DNA from: Clostridia bacterium
GTDB lineage: Bacteria; Bacillota; Clostridia; Oscillospirales; CAG-272
Direction: 5' to 3'
Length of the DNA: 47,655 bases
NCBI GenBank assembly: GCA_017462485.1
Contig: JAFTRA010000013.1
Coordinates: forward strand, 1 to 47,655
Within the stretch, counting starts at the first letter, position 1; each line of letters opens with the position of its first letter. This document shows positions 7,235-14,986 of the stretch, piece by piece. A model generated the notes under the pieces. The model did no database searches and was not told the origin of the DNA. It was given only the letters and a program-made list of their open reading frames with translations. A program made the translations under genes and the position numbers.

Positions 7235-9442
7235 ATGAAAAGAAAAATTCAATCTCTTAACGGTGTATGGGACTTCCGTATTGCTGACGGCGACTTTACA
7301 AAAAAAATTGTTCCCTACTCCGAGCTTCCCGTTGGATTTGCTGAATGTAGGCTCTGCTTTGATAAGTTAGACAGCACGTCGGGAAAACGCGCATTTTTGG
7401 TCTTTGACGGAATAACCTATCAAGCCGAGGTAACTCTCAACGGCAAAAAGCTTGGCTCTATGCTCCCATACAGCGAATACAGATATGAAATAACCGATAT
7501 AATCAAGGATACGGACAATTTCCTTAACGTTTCAATAAGAGATACCGACGTAGTATTCGGTCCTGCGGAAGGATGGGAAAATTACAGCGGAATTAACCGT
7601 GACGTTTACATAGAATACACCGAGGATTATATTTTTGAATCAGTATTTTGGCATGCGGAATTGTCAGATGACCTCACGCTTGCCGAATGCTCGCTCGAAA
7701 TAAAAACCAACAAAGATGAAAAGGACGGATACGTCAAAATAACTCTTTCCGACGCCTCGGGACTTTCGGTCTATGAGGGGGATGCGCCTATCGGTGATGA
7801 AAAAAATATACACTTCACCGTCGCCAATCCTTCCCTTTGGTCCCCCGATACCCCTACGCTCTATAGGCTTAACGTAGCTCTTTGTGAAAACGGAGTATGC
7901 TCTGACGAATACGAATGCCGTGTCGGATTTAAAAAGCTGGAGATAAAGGGCAAGCGTTTTTATCTCAACAAAGAGCCCTTCTTCTTCCTCGGTGTATGCC
8001 GCCATGACTTGTACGGTGACAAAGGTCATCTGCTTACCGAAGATGATATGTACTCCGACTTTAAGATGATAAAAGAAACAGGAGCCAACTACGTTCGTTT
8101 GGTGCATTATCCTCATCACAAACGAACGCTCGAAATAGCCGACGAGATTGGACTTTTAGTTTCGGAAGAGCCGGGACTCTGGTTTAACGACGTAACAAAC
8201 GAGGAGATTTTCTCTTCAAGTCTCGAGGTCTTAAGACGTGTTGTTCTGCGTGACAGAAATCATATCAGCGTTGCCTTTTGGCTAAGCTTTAACGAATGCG
8301 AATTTACCCCCGAATATCTTCGTGCATCTGCTGCGGTTTGCCGCGAAAACGACCCATACCGAATGGTCTCGGGAGCAAACTGCATGGGCGAGGAGATAAC
8401 AAAAGAGCAGTTCTCTGCCTGCAATCTGGATTTCTACACGATGCATCCTTACACCTTCGACGTGGAAAGATTAACCTATCTTGCAAAGTATTTTGACGAT
8501 AAGCCTCTCGTATTTACCGAATGGGGAGGATATTTCGTCTATGATAATTTAAATCTTCTCAAAACCTTTATAAGACGCATAGTTTCGCTATGGCAAAATC
8601 CCGACGATGCGCCCGTGCTTGCGGGAGCATCTATATGGTGCTGGGCGGGAGTTTACGAATTCAACCGAGCCGCCCCTGCCTGCTACGACGGAGTTTTGTG
8701 CGAGGGACTTGTTGATAACCACCGTCAAAAGAACGTCTGCTTTGATGTTTTTGTCGAGGAATTCAGAAAAATCAAAGCTCCGCAAAAAGCAAAAAAGAAC
8801 GTTTATAAAACCGAATTTTCACTTCCGGGAGTTTACACGCCCCTGACTCTTGAGTTCTTTGCCAACTCCGAGAGGCAAATGCTCGCTTGGGAAGAAATGA
8901 TGAGAGAGGCAAGAAAACCAATCCCCCGTTTTCACTACAATGCGCGCAGATTGAGAATAATGAAAAACGGTCCAACGCTTCCCGAAAAGATAACTGCGCT
9001 TGGAGAGCTTAAGGTGGAGCTTTTAGAGAAGCCGTTGGTTATAAACAGCAAAACGCCATTGGTTATTCCCGTAAAAAAAATTGCCGACGAGATATGCTTT
9101 ATAGGTAACGTAAGTATGCCGAAGGGCTTCCCCATAGATGCCCCTTACGGTGAAGTGGCGGCAACTCTTACCATAACCTACCAAGGCGATGAGAGCGAGA
9201 GTATCCCGTTAAGGAACGGAAAGGAAATAACCACCGCTGCAGGCTGGTACGGTCCATCACGCATCAACCCCGTCGCTTCGAACGCCGAAAGAGCGCTCAC
9301 GGTAATAAACGATATGGACAGAGAGCATTACGTGGTAAATCTCTTCAGAATCAAAACAAAAAATGCAGAGATTTCAAATATAACCATAGGCAGCGTATCC
9401 GAGGGTTATCATCTTCTCCTTTACGGCATAAGCTTAAAATAA
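7235..9442 (+). CDS. Glycoside hydrolase family 2 protein (beta-galactosidase/glucuronidase-like)
   Basis: A 735-residue cytoplasmic GH2 enzyme with no signal peptide. The sugar-binding jelly-roll domain begins at SLNGVWDFR, an immunoglobulin-like domain follows, and the TIM barrel carries the acid/base Glu354 (WLSFNE) and the nucleophile Glu429 (VFTEWGG). A C-terminal extension of about 200 residues follows the barrel. The ATG at 7235 is chosen over an earlier in-frame ATG because AAGGTGAC is correctly spaced and homology starts there. The gene closes the ROK-led operon, 46 nt after copy 2, and presumably releases the sugar or sugar acid that the other enzymes process. Beta-galactosidase, glucuronidase and mannosidase activities are all possible. 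Confidence 0.88.
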   Translation: MKRKIQSLNGVWDFRIADGDFTKKIVPYSELPVGFAECRLCFDKLDSTSGKRAFLVFDGITYQAEVTLNGKKLGSMLPYSEYRYEITDIIKDTDNFLNVSIRDTDVVFGPAEGWENYSGINRDVYIEYTEDYIFESVFWHAELSDDLTLAECSLEIKTNKDEKDGYVKITLSDASGLSVYEGDAPIGDEKNIHFTVANPSLWSPDTPTLYRLNVALCENGVCSDEYECRVGFKKLEIKGKRFYLNKEPFFFLGVCRHDLYGDKGHLLTEDDMYSDFKMIKETGANYVRLVHYPHHKRTLEIADEIGLLVSEEPGLWFNDVTNEEIFSSSLEVLRRVVLRDRNHISVAFWLSFNECEFTPEYLRASAAVCRENDPYRMVSGANCMGEEITKEQFSACNLDFYTMHPYTFDVERLTYLAKYFDDKPLVFTEWGGYFVYDNLNLLKTFIRRIVSLWQNPDDAPVLAGASIWCWAGVYEFNRAAPACYDGVLCEGLVDNHRQKNVCFDVFVEEFRKIKAPQKAKKNVYKTEFSLPGVYTPLTLEFFANSERQMLAWEEMMREARKPIPRFHYNARRLRIMKNGPTLPEKITALGELKVELLEKPLVINSKTPLVIPVKKIADEICFIGNVSMPKGFPIDAPYGEVAATLTITYQGDESESIPLRNGKEITTAAGWYGPSRINPVASNAERALTVINDMDREHYVVNLFRIKTKNAEISNITIGSVSEGYHLLLYGISLK

Positions 9443-9525
9443 GTTATCAAATATCAAGCAAAAAGTAAACAATCATTTGCATATAAGCAAAAATCGGCAT
9501 ATTTACACTATATGAATAAAAATCG

Positions 9526-9556
9526 AGCGAAGATGTTTCAAACGTGCATCTTCGCT
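9526..9556 (+). terminator. Rho-independent terminator of the sugar operon
   Basis: A 10-bp perfect stem AGCGAAGATG (9526-9535) pairs with CATCTTCGCT (9547-9556) around an 11-nt loop, followed by T-rich sequence. It lies 84 nt after the GH2 stop. Confidence 0.75.
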
Positions 9557-9672
9557 CTAAATTTTGTCTTTTGATTTTAAGATTTAAATGCTTTCTATTA
9601 AGTATTCGTGTTCTTAAAAAGGTTAATAATCCGTTTCGTTTTCTTCCATAACAAAAATAAGGTGCCACCCCT

Positions 9673-9858
9673 TGCGAGATGACACCGCAGAATACCTCTC
9701 GCATAGTTGTCACACCATAAAATAACCCACTTCCCAGCGATTATTGCGATACCGTATTTCTACCGAAATGTAGTATTGCCGGAAAAAAGGCGCAATACAC
9801 CCTTGTGGGCCTTTTGAATATTAAGATGGTGTGACAACTGTATTATATTGCTTTTTTT
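9673..9858. repeat. Nested inverted-repeat element in intergenic region
   Basis: The 9443-9913 gap contains no credible gene. After the terminator it holds TGCGAGA/TCTCGCA (9673-9679/9697-9703). A 14-bp perfect inverted repeat follows, AGTTGTCACACCAT (9705-9718) with its complement at 9826-9839. Inside this are CCCAC/GTGGG (9726-9730/9805-9809), ATTGCG/CGCAAT (9743-9748/9791-9796) and ATAC/GTAT (9749-9752/9773-9776). On the plus strand a T-rich stretch follows at 9851-9858. It could be a palindromic mobile (MITE-like) repeat, a structured RNA or a back-up terminator. Confidence 0.55.
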
Positions 9859-9913
9859 ATTTATTTTTCAATAGAAATAAAAAAGTTTGTTTTTGGTGTT
9901 TGGAAGAATTTCG

Positions 9914-12055
9914 TCATAGCTTTTCGACTCTCATAACGAGCACGCTCATATCGTCCTTGCCCCTGCCAACTCTCTTCGCCTCGGCAAGAATTTTTTCCGC
10001 GTATTCAGAAAGGGTCTCTGGAGCGGATTTGTTTAAAAACTCGGGAAGCCACGAGGGGTCATCGGAGCTATCCGAAATTCCGTCGGAAAGCATTATTATA
10101 TAGTCGCCGTGAGTAACCGCAGCGCTTATTTTTTCGGCATCAACCTGCTTTATTATCCCGAGAGGCATAGTTTCACTCTTGATGCGAAAAAGCGAGCTTT
10201 TACGTTTTATATACGACGGAGCGGCACCGCTTTTTATGAACGTGGCTTCGCCTGTTATAAGGTCGAGAGTAAAGAGGTCAACCGTTGCGCTGCACTCCTC
10301 CCTCTCCGAGCGGATTATAGAGTTAAGCATATGAATAAGCGTTGAGTACGATGCGCCGCACCCGAGAGAGCTTTTCAAAAAATCAACGGCAAAGCGCGAG
10401 GTTTTCTTTGCTTCGCTTCCGCTGCCCATACCGTCAGATATAAGCCCGTGGGCATAGAGGTCGCCCGTCTCAAAGCTATCCACCGAGTCGCCCGATACCT
10501 CGCCGCTCGTTCCCGCCGCGCAGGCAAGGGCAAAATCAAGCTTATACTGCTTCGTTGCCTCGCACTGCATAAGAACCATATCGTCGCGCCTGTAATACTC
10601 GGGCTCGGAGAATTTAAGTCCCGAAGCCTCTTCAAGTCCGCGTCTCAAAAGAGGCGAGGTTATGAGAGTTCCGTCCTTGTCCTCTCCCGAACAGATAACG
10701 TACTTTTTTCGCTCTCCAAAGGCGCGTATAACACCGCTTTTAAAGCCGAGGTCAAGGAACACTCCCTCAATTTTCCCGGTAAGCTCCTCGTCCATCTCTC
10801 TGTCGGACAATGCCGTTTGCTTTGACTCGGCTATAATTTTTGACAGAAGAGCGTAATTCTCACCTATAACTCCGCTATCCGAAAAGGAGTTTAACATCGG
10901 TATAAGAGTTTTCATTGAATCCTCAACGGGCTCGGAAAATATCGCCTTGCGGTTTCTGTATGCAAGAGCCATAGTTCCTACCATATCGGTTGCCCTGCGC
11001 TTTACGTTATCACGAATCTCAGGCGCCTCCTCCCTTTCAAGAAACCTGAACGTCGGAAATACGATACAGCAGCTTATAAGATACTCAGGGAGCAGCGCAA
11101 GGAATCCCGAAACGCCCGAAACGTATGCTCCCCATATCGAAAGAAGCGCACCGCCGAGACCTATCGCATACCACACGCCAAAAACAAACAGAGCTCCGCT
11201 TGCCGCTCCGAGAAGCGCAAAGCCCGCCGAATACAGTCCCGAGACCAAAGCCGAGGACACAAATCCAACAACCGCGCCATACAGCGTTCCAAATCTTTTC
11301 GCCGCAAAAAGAGTTATACAGCCAGAAAACACGAAGCTTAAATTTATACCGAAAATATTGTATTTATTAAGACTGAAGGCAGCGAGAGCTATAAATACAA
11401 GCAGAGATGCCTTGAATGAATACAGGCGCATCTTATCTCCACGATTTTCGGATGCAACGAATATACGCTTTGTACCGAATATCAGCTCCCTTACCCCTAT
11501 ATCGTGGTAAAAAGCGCCGCTGAAAAGGAATGTGAAAAGCGCAGGAAGAATAACCATACACACGCCAAAAAGAACCGTTTCAAAGCTTATGGATTCGAGC
11601 AATATTTCGTAGATTGCCGCAACAAATCCGGAGATTACGGCGCTGCAAACACGAAGCGTTACATTCTCTGAAAAGAGTGCCTTTTCACTCTCGCTTCCCT
11701 TTCCTTTTACCTTTTCACCGCCGGATATTATAACCCTTAAGAAAACGGCAAGCACGCCAATCAATGCGTAAATTATGCCTGAACGCCCGAGAGTCAGCGA
11801 GCCAAGTGAAACTCCGAGAAGCGCAAACCAAACCGACGACGGCAAGGCAGAAACCAAGGCAAGCCCCAAGGGATACGAGCCGAAAAACAAATGACAGCCG
11901 CCAAAAAGAAATCCGATAACCACCGCAGAAAGATTTATCCAAAGCTTAAAGCTTCCCGTGTCAGTCCCTTCTCTTTTTATGCTTTCTCTCACGTCCGATG
12001 AAAGCCCGGAAAGTACCCCTCTCCTTTTTACTCTCTCTTTTTCTTTAACTTCCAT
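9914..12055 (-). CDS. spoIIE: Stage II sporulation protein E (SpoIIE), serine phosphatase
   Basis: A 713-residue membrane phosphatase. An N-terminal cytoplasmic segment is followed by about ten membrane spans (roughly residues 40-325), a linker, and a C-terminal PP2C domain. Phosphatase motifs are DGMGSG near residue 540 and MLSDGISDSSDD near the end. In sporulating Firmicutes SpoIIE dephosphorylates SpoIIAA to activate sigma-F in the forespore and links to FtsZ. It is shorter than the B. subtilis protein (827 residues), mainly in the linker. The ATG at 12055 is preferred to the one at 12145: GGAGGGG precedes it, and the upstream ATG abuts the putative -10 box. The gene is monocistronic and convergent with the sugar operon. 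Confidence 0.93.
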   Translation of the reverse strand: MEVKEKERVKRRGVLSGLSSDVRESIKREGTDTGSFKLWINLSAVVIGFLFGGCHLFFGSYPLGLALVSALPSSVWFALLGVSLGSLTLGRSGIIYALIGVLAVFLRVIISGGEKVKGKGSESEKALFSENVTLRVCSAVISGFVAAIYEILLESISFETVLFGVCMVILPALFTFLFSGAFYHDIGVRELIFGTKRIFVASENRGDKMRLYSFKASLLVFIALAAFSLNKYNIFGINLSFVFSGCITLFAAKRFGTLYGAVVGFVSSALVSGLYSAGFALLGAASGALFVFGVWYAIGLGGALLSIWGAYVSGVSGFLALLPEYLISCCIVFPTFRFLEREEAPEIRDNVKRRATDMVGTMALAYRNRKAIFSEPVEDSMKTLIPMLNSFSDSGVIGENYALLSKIIAESKQTALSDREMDEELTGKIEGVFLDLGFKSGVIRAFGERKKYVICSGEDKDGTLITSPLLRRGLEEASGLKFSEPEYYRRDDMVLMQCEATKQYKLDFALACAAGTSGEVSGDSVDSFETGDLYAHGLISDGMGSGSEAKKTSRFAVDFLKSSLGCGASYSTLIHMLNSIIRSEREECSATVDLFTLDLITGEATFIKSGAAPSYIKRKSSLFRIKSETMPLGIIKQVDAEKISAAVTHGDYIIMLSDGISDSSDDPSWLPEFLNKSAPETLSEYAEKILAEAKRVGRGKDDMSVLVMRVEKL

Positions 12056-12143
12056 AACCCCTCCGAAATAAAACTCATATTTCAAAAAACGACAAAGAAA
12101 GCGGTGCATCAAAGAAAAAAACGTTTTCTTTATCCTTTTATCC

Positions 12144-12211
12144 ATTATACCCCCGATACTCTTACGTTTTTGTCGTATTATGTATCGAGCTATATGTTTT
12201 TTTCGGTCGAA
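12144..12211 (-). promoter_or_regulatory. Putative spoIIE promoter with Spo0A-box-like sites
   Basis: TATAAT on the minus strand at 12149-12144 lies 89 nt upstream of the chosen start, with no consensus -35 at 17 bp. Upstream of it are TGTCGTA (12171-12177) and GGTCGAA (12205-12211), each one mismatch from the Spo0A box TGTCGAA. A poor -35 near 0A boxes is what is known of spoIIE promoters in Bacillus. The sites are short and not decisive. Confidence 0.35.
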
Positions 12212-12214
12212 AAT

Positions 12215-12264
12215 AAAAGGACAAAGAGCCTTTTTGCTAACTTTAGTAGGCTTTTTGTCCTTTT
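12215..12264 (-). terminator. Terminator of the UPF0210 gene
   Basis: AAAAGGACAAA plus an inner AGCCT (12215-12231) pairs with AGGCT and TTTGTCCTTTT (12248-12264), with one internal irregularity. On the minus strand it follows the UPF0210 stop at 12299 and ends in a T-rich tract. Confidence 0.7.
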
Positions 12265-12298
12265 ATTTGTCTTTTTGCGTTATTTTTACGGAATATTA

Positions 12299-13657
12299 TC
12301 AATTCTTCAGAGAGTGAATAGGTGCTGGGATTCTTCCGCCTCTGTTTATAAACGCCTCGCAGGATTCTGCGTGAAGCTTCATTATCGGAGCATATCCGAG
12401 AAGTCCTCCGAACTCGCAGAAATCTCCGACGGTCTTTCCGTGAACTGGGATAACTCTTACGGCGGTAGTCTTATTATTGATTACGCCTATCGAAATCTCG
12501 TCGGCTATAATTCCCGAAATGGTAGCCGCGCTCGTATCGCCCGGAACGGCAAACATATCAAGTCCAACAGAGCAAACGGCGGTCATAGCCTCGAGTTTCT
12601 CTATGGTGAGCGCTCCGCTCTTTGCGGCGGCTATCATACCTCTGTCCTCCGAAACGGGAATGAACGCTCCGGAAAGTCCTCCGACGTGGTTGGTCGCCAT
12701 AACTCCACCTTTTTTAACAGCGTCGTTAAGAAGCGCAAGGGCTGCCGTCGTGCCGTGAGTTCCCGCGCACTCAAGTCCCATATTTTCAAGAATCTCGGCA
12801 ACCGAGTCACCGGCCGCAGGCGTGGGCGCAAGCGAGAGGTCAACTATTCCGTAAGGAACACCGAGGCGGCTTGCCGCTTCGGAAGCTATAAGCTGACCGA
12901 CTCTCGTAATCTTAAAAGCAATTTTCTTTACAGTTTCGGCAAGCACCGAGAAGTCGCACTGACCGACTTCCTTTATAGCCGCCGCAACAACGCCCGGACC
13001 GCTGACGCCTACGTTTATTACAGTGTCGGGCTCACCTATACCGTGAACAGCTCCTGCCATAAAGGGATTATCCTCCGGAATATTCGCAAAAACAACGAGC
13101 TTTGCGCATCCGATGGAATCGCGGTCGCGCGTCATGTACGCCGTATCCTTGATAATCTCACCCATACGCTTTACAGCGTCCATGTTTATGCCCGCCTTCG
13201 TGGTGGCAACGTTTATTGACGAGCATACGCGCTCAGTCTCGGTCATAGCCTCGGGGATAGATTCAATAAGAGCCGACGCGCCTTTTATCGCACCCTTTTG
13301 CACGTGCGCCGAGTATCCTCCGATAAAGTTTACGCCAAGGTCTTTTGCCGCACGGTCAAGCACCTTTGCGAGTCTTACGAAGCCACTTTCCGAAAGCCCC
13401 GAGCCAACGTAGGATATGGGCGTTACACTTATGCGCTTGTTTACTATCGGAATGCCGTATGTCTTTTCAAGCTCCTCGCAAACTCTTACGAGATTCCTTG
13501 CCGAGTTTGTTATTTTATCGTATATCTTCGCCTCAAGACGCGAGGGGTCGTCGGATATGCAATCAAAGAGCGATATACCCATAGTTACCGTTCTTATATC
13601 CAGATTTTCCTCTCGTATCATTCTGACGGTTTCAAGAATGTCCTGTGTATTAAGCAT
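12299..13657 (-). CDS. UPF0210 (PFL-like, DUF711) family protein
   Basis: A 452-residue soluble protein of the UPF0210/DUF711 family, whose fold resembles pyruvate formate-lyase but whose function is not established. Recognisable conserved stretches are the N-terminal [37 protein letters not shown] and the Gly/Ala-rich C-terminal half. AGAGGT precedes the ATG. The start lies 17 nt after the UPF0237 gene, the arrangement seen for this pair in many Firmicutes and archaea. They are presumably a regulator or sensor and its partner. A terminator follows at 12264-12215. Confidence 0.85.
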   Translation of the reverse strand: MLNTQDILETVRMIREENLDIRTVTMGISLFDCISDDPSRLEAKIYDKITNSARNLVRVCEELEKTYGIPIVNKRISVTPISYVGSGLSESGFVRLAKVLDRAAKDLGVNFIGGYSAHVQKGAIKGASALIESIPEAMTETERVCSSINVATTKAGINMDAVKRMGEIIKDTAYMTRDRDSIGCAKLVVFANIPEDNPFMAGAVHGIGEPDTVINVGVSGPGVVAAAIKEVGQCDFSVLAETVKKIAFKITRVGQLIASEAASRLGVPYGIVDLSLAPTPAAGDSVAEILENMGLECAGTHGTTAALALLNDAVKKGGVMATNHVGGLSGAFIPVSEDRGMIAAAKSGALTIEKLEAMTAVCSVGLDMFAVPGDTSAATISGIIADEISIGVINNKTTAVRVIPVHGKTVGDFCEFGGLLGYAPIMKLHAESCEAFINRGGRIPAPIHSLKN

Positions 13658-13674
13658 TTCTACCTCTTATACTA

Positions 13675-13944
13675 TTAAATTCTGTGCATAGAATTGAAAA
13701 TATCCTCGTGCATAACTCGGATATCAACACCGTTTTCAAGTCCCGTTTTCTGAATACAATCGGCAAAAGCTGCAAAATCGCACTTAAGTCCCGAAAGCTC
13801 AACGAGCATTATCATCGCAAAATATTCCTTCATAACCGTCTGGCTTATGTCTACGATATTAGCTCCGTACTTTGCGCACTCTGCGCTTGTAAGAGCGATG
13901 ATTCCAACCTTGTCTTTTCCCGTTACGGTAATAACTGCTTTCAT
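13675..13944 (-). CDS. UPF0237 ACT-domain protein
   Basis: An 89-residue single ACT domain (AVITVTGKDKVGIIA at the N terminus), the UPF0237 family related to GcvR-like ACT regulators. ACT domains bind amino acids or other small ligands allosterically. It is first in a two-gene operon with UPF0210, so it is probably the ligand-sensing partner. AAAGGA precedes the ATG and a promoter lies at 14006-13978. Confidence 0.85.
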   Translation of the reverse strand: MKAVITVTGKDKVGIIALTSAECAKYGANIVDISQTVMKEYFAMIMLVELSGLKCDFAAFADCIQKTGLENGVDIRVMHEDIFNSMHRI

Positions 13945-13977
13945 TTGCTGTGTCCTTTCGAATTTTAGGTTTCATTT

Positions 13978-14006
13978 ATTCTATCATATATTTTAATTTT
14001 TGACAA
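13978..14006 (-). promoter_or_regulatory. Sigma-A promoter for the UPF0237-UPF0210 operon
   Basis: On the minus strand TTGTCA (14006-14001), 17 bp, TAGAAT (13983-13978), 34 nt before the ATG. It is back to back with the truB promoter. Confidence 0.65.
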
Positions 14007-14014
14007 TACTTTGG

Positions 14015-14043
14015 TTGAATTTTCTTGTCGGTTATGATAAAAT
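14015..14043 (+). promoter_or_regulatory. Sigma-A promoter for truB-addA
   Basis: TTGAAT (14015-14020), 17 bp, TAAAAT (14038-14043), 33 nt before the truB ATG. Confidence 0.6.
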
Positions 14044-14076
14044 AGTGTTATCAGATAATTTTTTTGGGAGCTGCCG

Positions 14077-14973
14077 ATGAAAAAAAGCGGAATAATAGTA
14101 CTGAAAAAAGAAGAAGGAATAACGTCACAGGGAGCGGTAAACCGCATAAAAAGACTCTTTGACGTAAAAAAAGCAGGACACACAGGTACGCTTGACCCTC
14201 TCGCTACAGGTGTTTTGCCGATTCTTGTCGGAAGAGCAGTAAAGGCAAGCGAATATATGCTCTCGTCGGACAAGTATTATAAAGCCACCTTAAGACTCGG
14301 CATCACCACCGATACAGAGGATATTACAGGAGAGGTTCTTACGGAATGCAGTGACGTTCCGACCGAAGCGCAGGTGCTTGAAAAAATTCAAAGCTTTGTC
14401 GGTGAAATTATGCAGGTTCCTCCAATGTATTCAGCTTTAAAGGTAGGCGGAAAAAAGCTTTGCGATATGGCAAGAGCGGGAATTGAAATTGAAAGAGAGC
14501 CAAGACGAGTCACCGTTCATTCGATTAAGGCTGAAAAAATCGACGACTTACGATATGCGCTCGACGTTCACTGCTCAAAGGGTACGTATATACGAACGCT
14601 ATGCGCGAATATCGGAGCTGCCCTCGGCTGCGGCGGAGTTATGGAAACGCTGCAGAGAACGAGAGCCTCGGTCTTCACACTCGAAGACGCACGCGCCCTC
14701 GGTGAGATAGAAGCTCTTTCAATAGAGGAGCGTGAGGAGCTTATAATTCCAACAGAGAAGGTTTTTGAAGCATATGAAAAGGTAACGCTTTCTCCGTTTT
14801 TCGCGCGCCTTGCGAGATGCGGAGTTGAAATATACCTCAAAAAAATCGGCATATCTCTTGATATCGGAGCACTCGTCACCCTTTACGACGAGAAGGGCTT
14901 TTTCGCCCTTGGCGAAGTGCGTGAGTTTGACACGGGGGCGGCTATAAAGCCCATAAAGCAATTCGACGTATGA
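14077..14973 (+). CDS. truB: tRNA pseudouridine-55 synthase TruB
   Basis: A 298-residue enzyme that isomerises U55 in the T-arm of tRNAs. The family motif GHTGTLDPLATG carries the catalytic Asp40, and the KYY and YSALKVGGKKL segments and the C-terminal PUA-like region are present. GGGAG precedes the ATG. In many bacteria truB sits with rbfA and ribF; here it is instead followed 13 nt later by addA, an unusual neighbour, and the two are probably cotranscribed. Confidence 0.95.
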   Translation: MKKSGIIVLKKEEGITSQGAVNRIKRLFDVKKAGHTGTLDPLATGVLPILVGRAVKASEYMLSSDKYYKATLRLGITTDTEDITGEVLTECSDVPTEAQVLEKIQSFVGEIMQVPPMYSALKVGGKKLCDMARAGIEIEREPRRVTVHSIKAEKIDDLRYALDVHCSKGTYIRTLCANIGAALGCGGVMETLQRTRASVFTLEDARALGEIEALSIEEREELIIPTEKVFEAYEKVTLSPFFARLARCGVEIYLKKIGISLDIGALVTLYDEKGFFALGEVREFDTGAAIKPIKQFDV

Positions 14974-14986
14974 AAGGAGTCTATCT

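Noticed and set aside
9660-9680. T-box-like GGTGGCACC on the minus strand
   Set aside because: The rest of a T-box leader (specifier stem, antiterminator partner) is missing and no minus-strand gene follows before the GH2 terminator.
9447-9713. Minus-strand open frame of 89 codons in the intergenic region
   Set aside because: It runs through the sugar-operon terminator and the inverted-repeat element and has no ribosome site; its sequence is explained by structured non-coding DNA.
12104-13219. Plus-strand open frame of 371 codons
   Set aside because: It spans the antisense of two real genes, the UPF0210 terminator hairpin and the spoIIE promoter region, with no recognisable domain.
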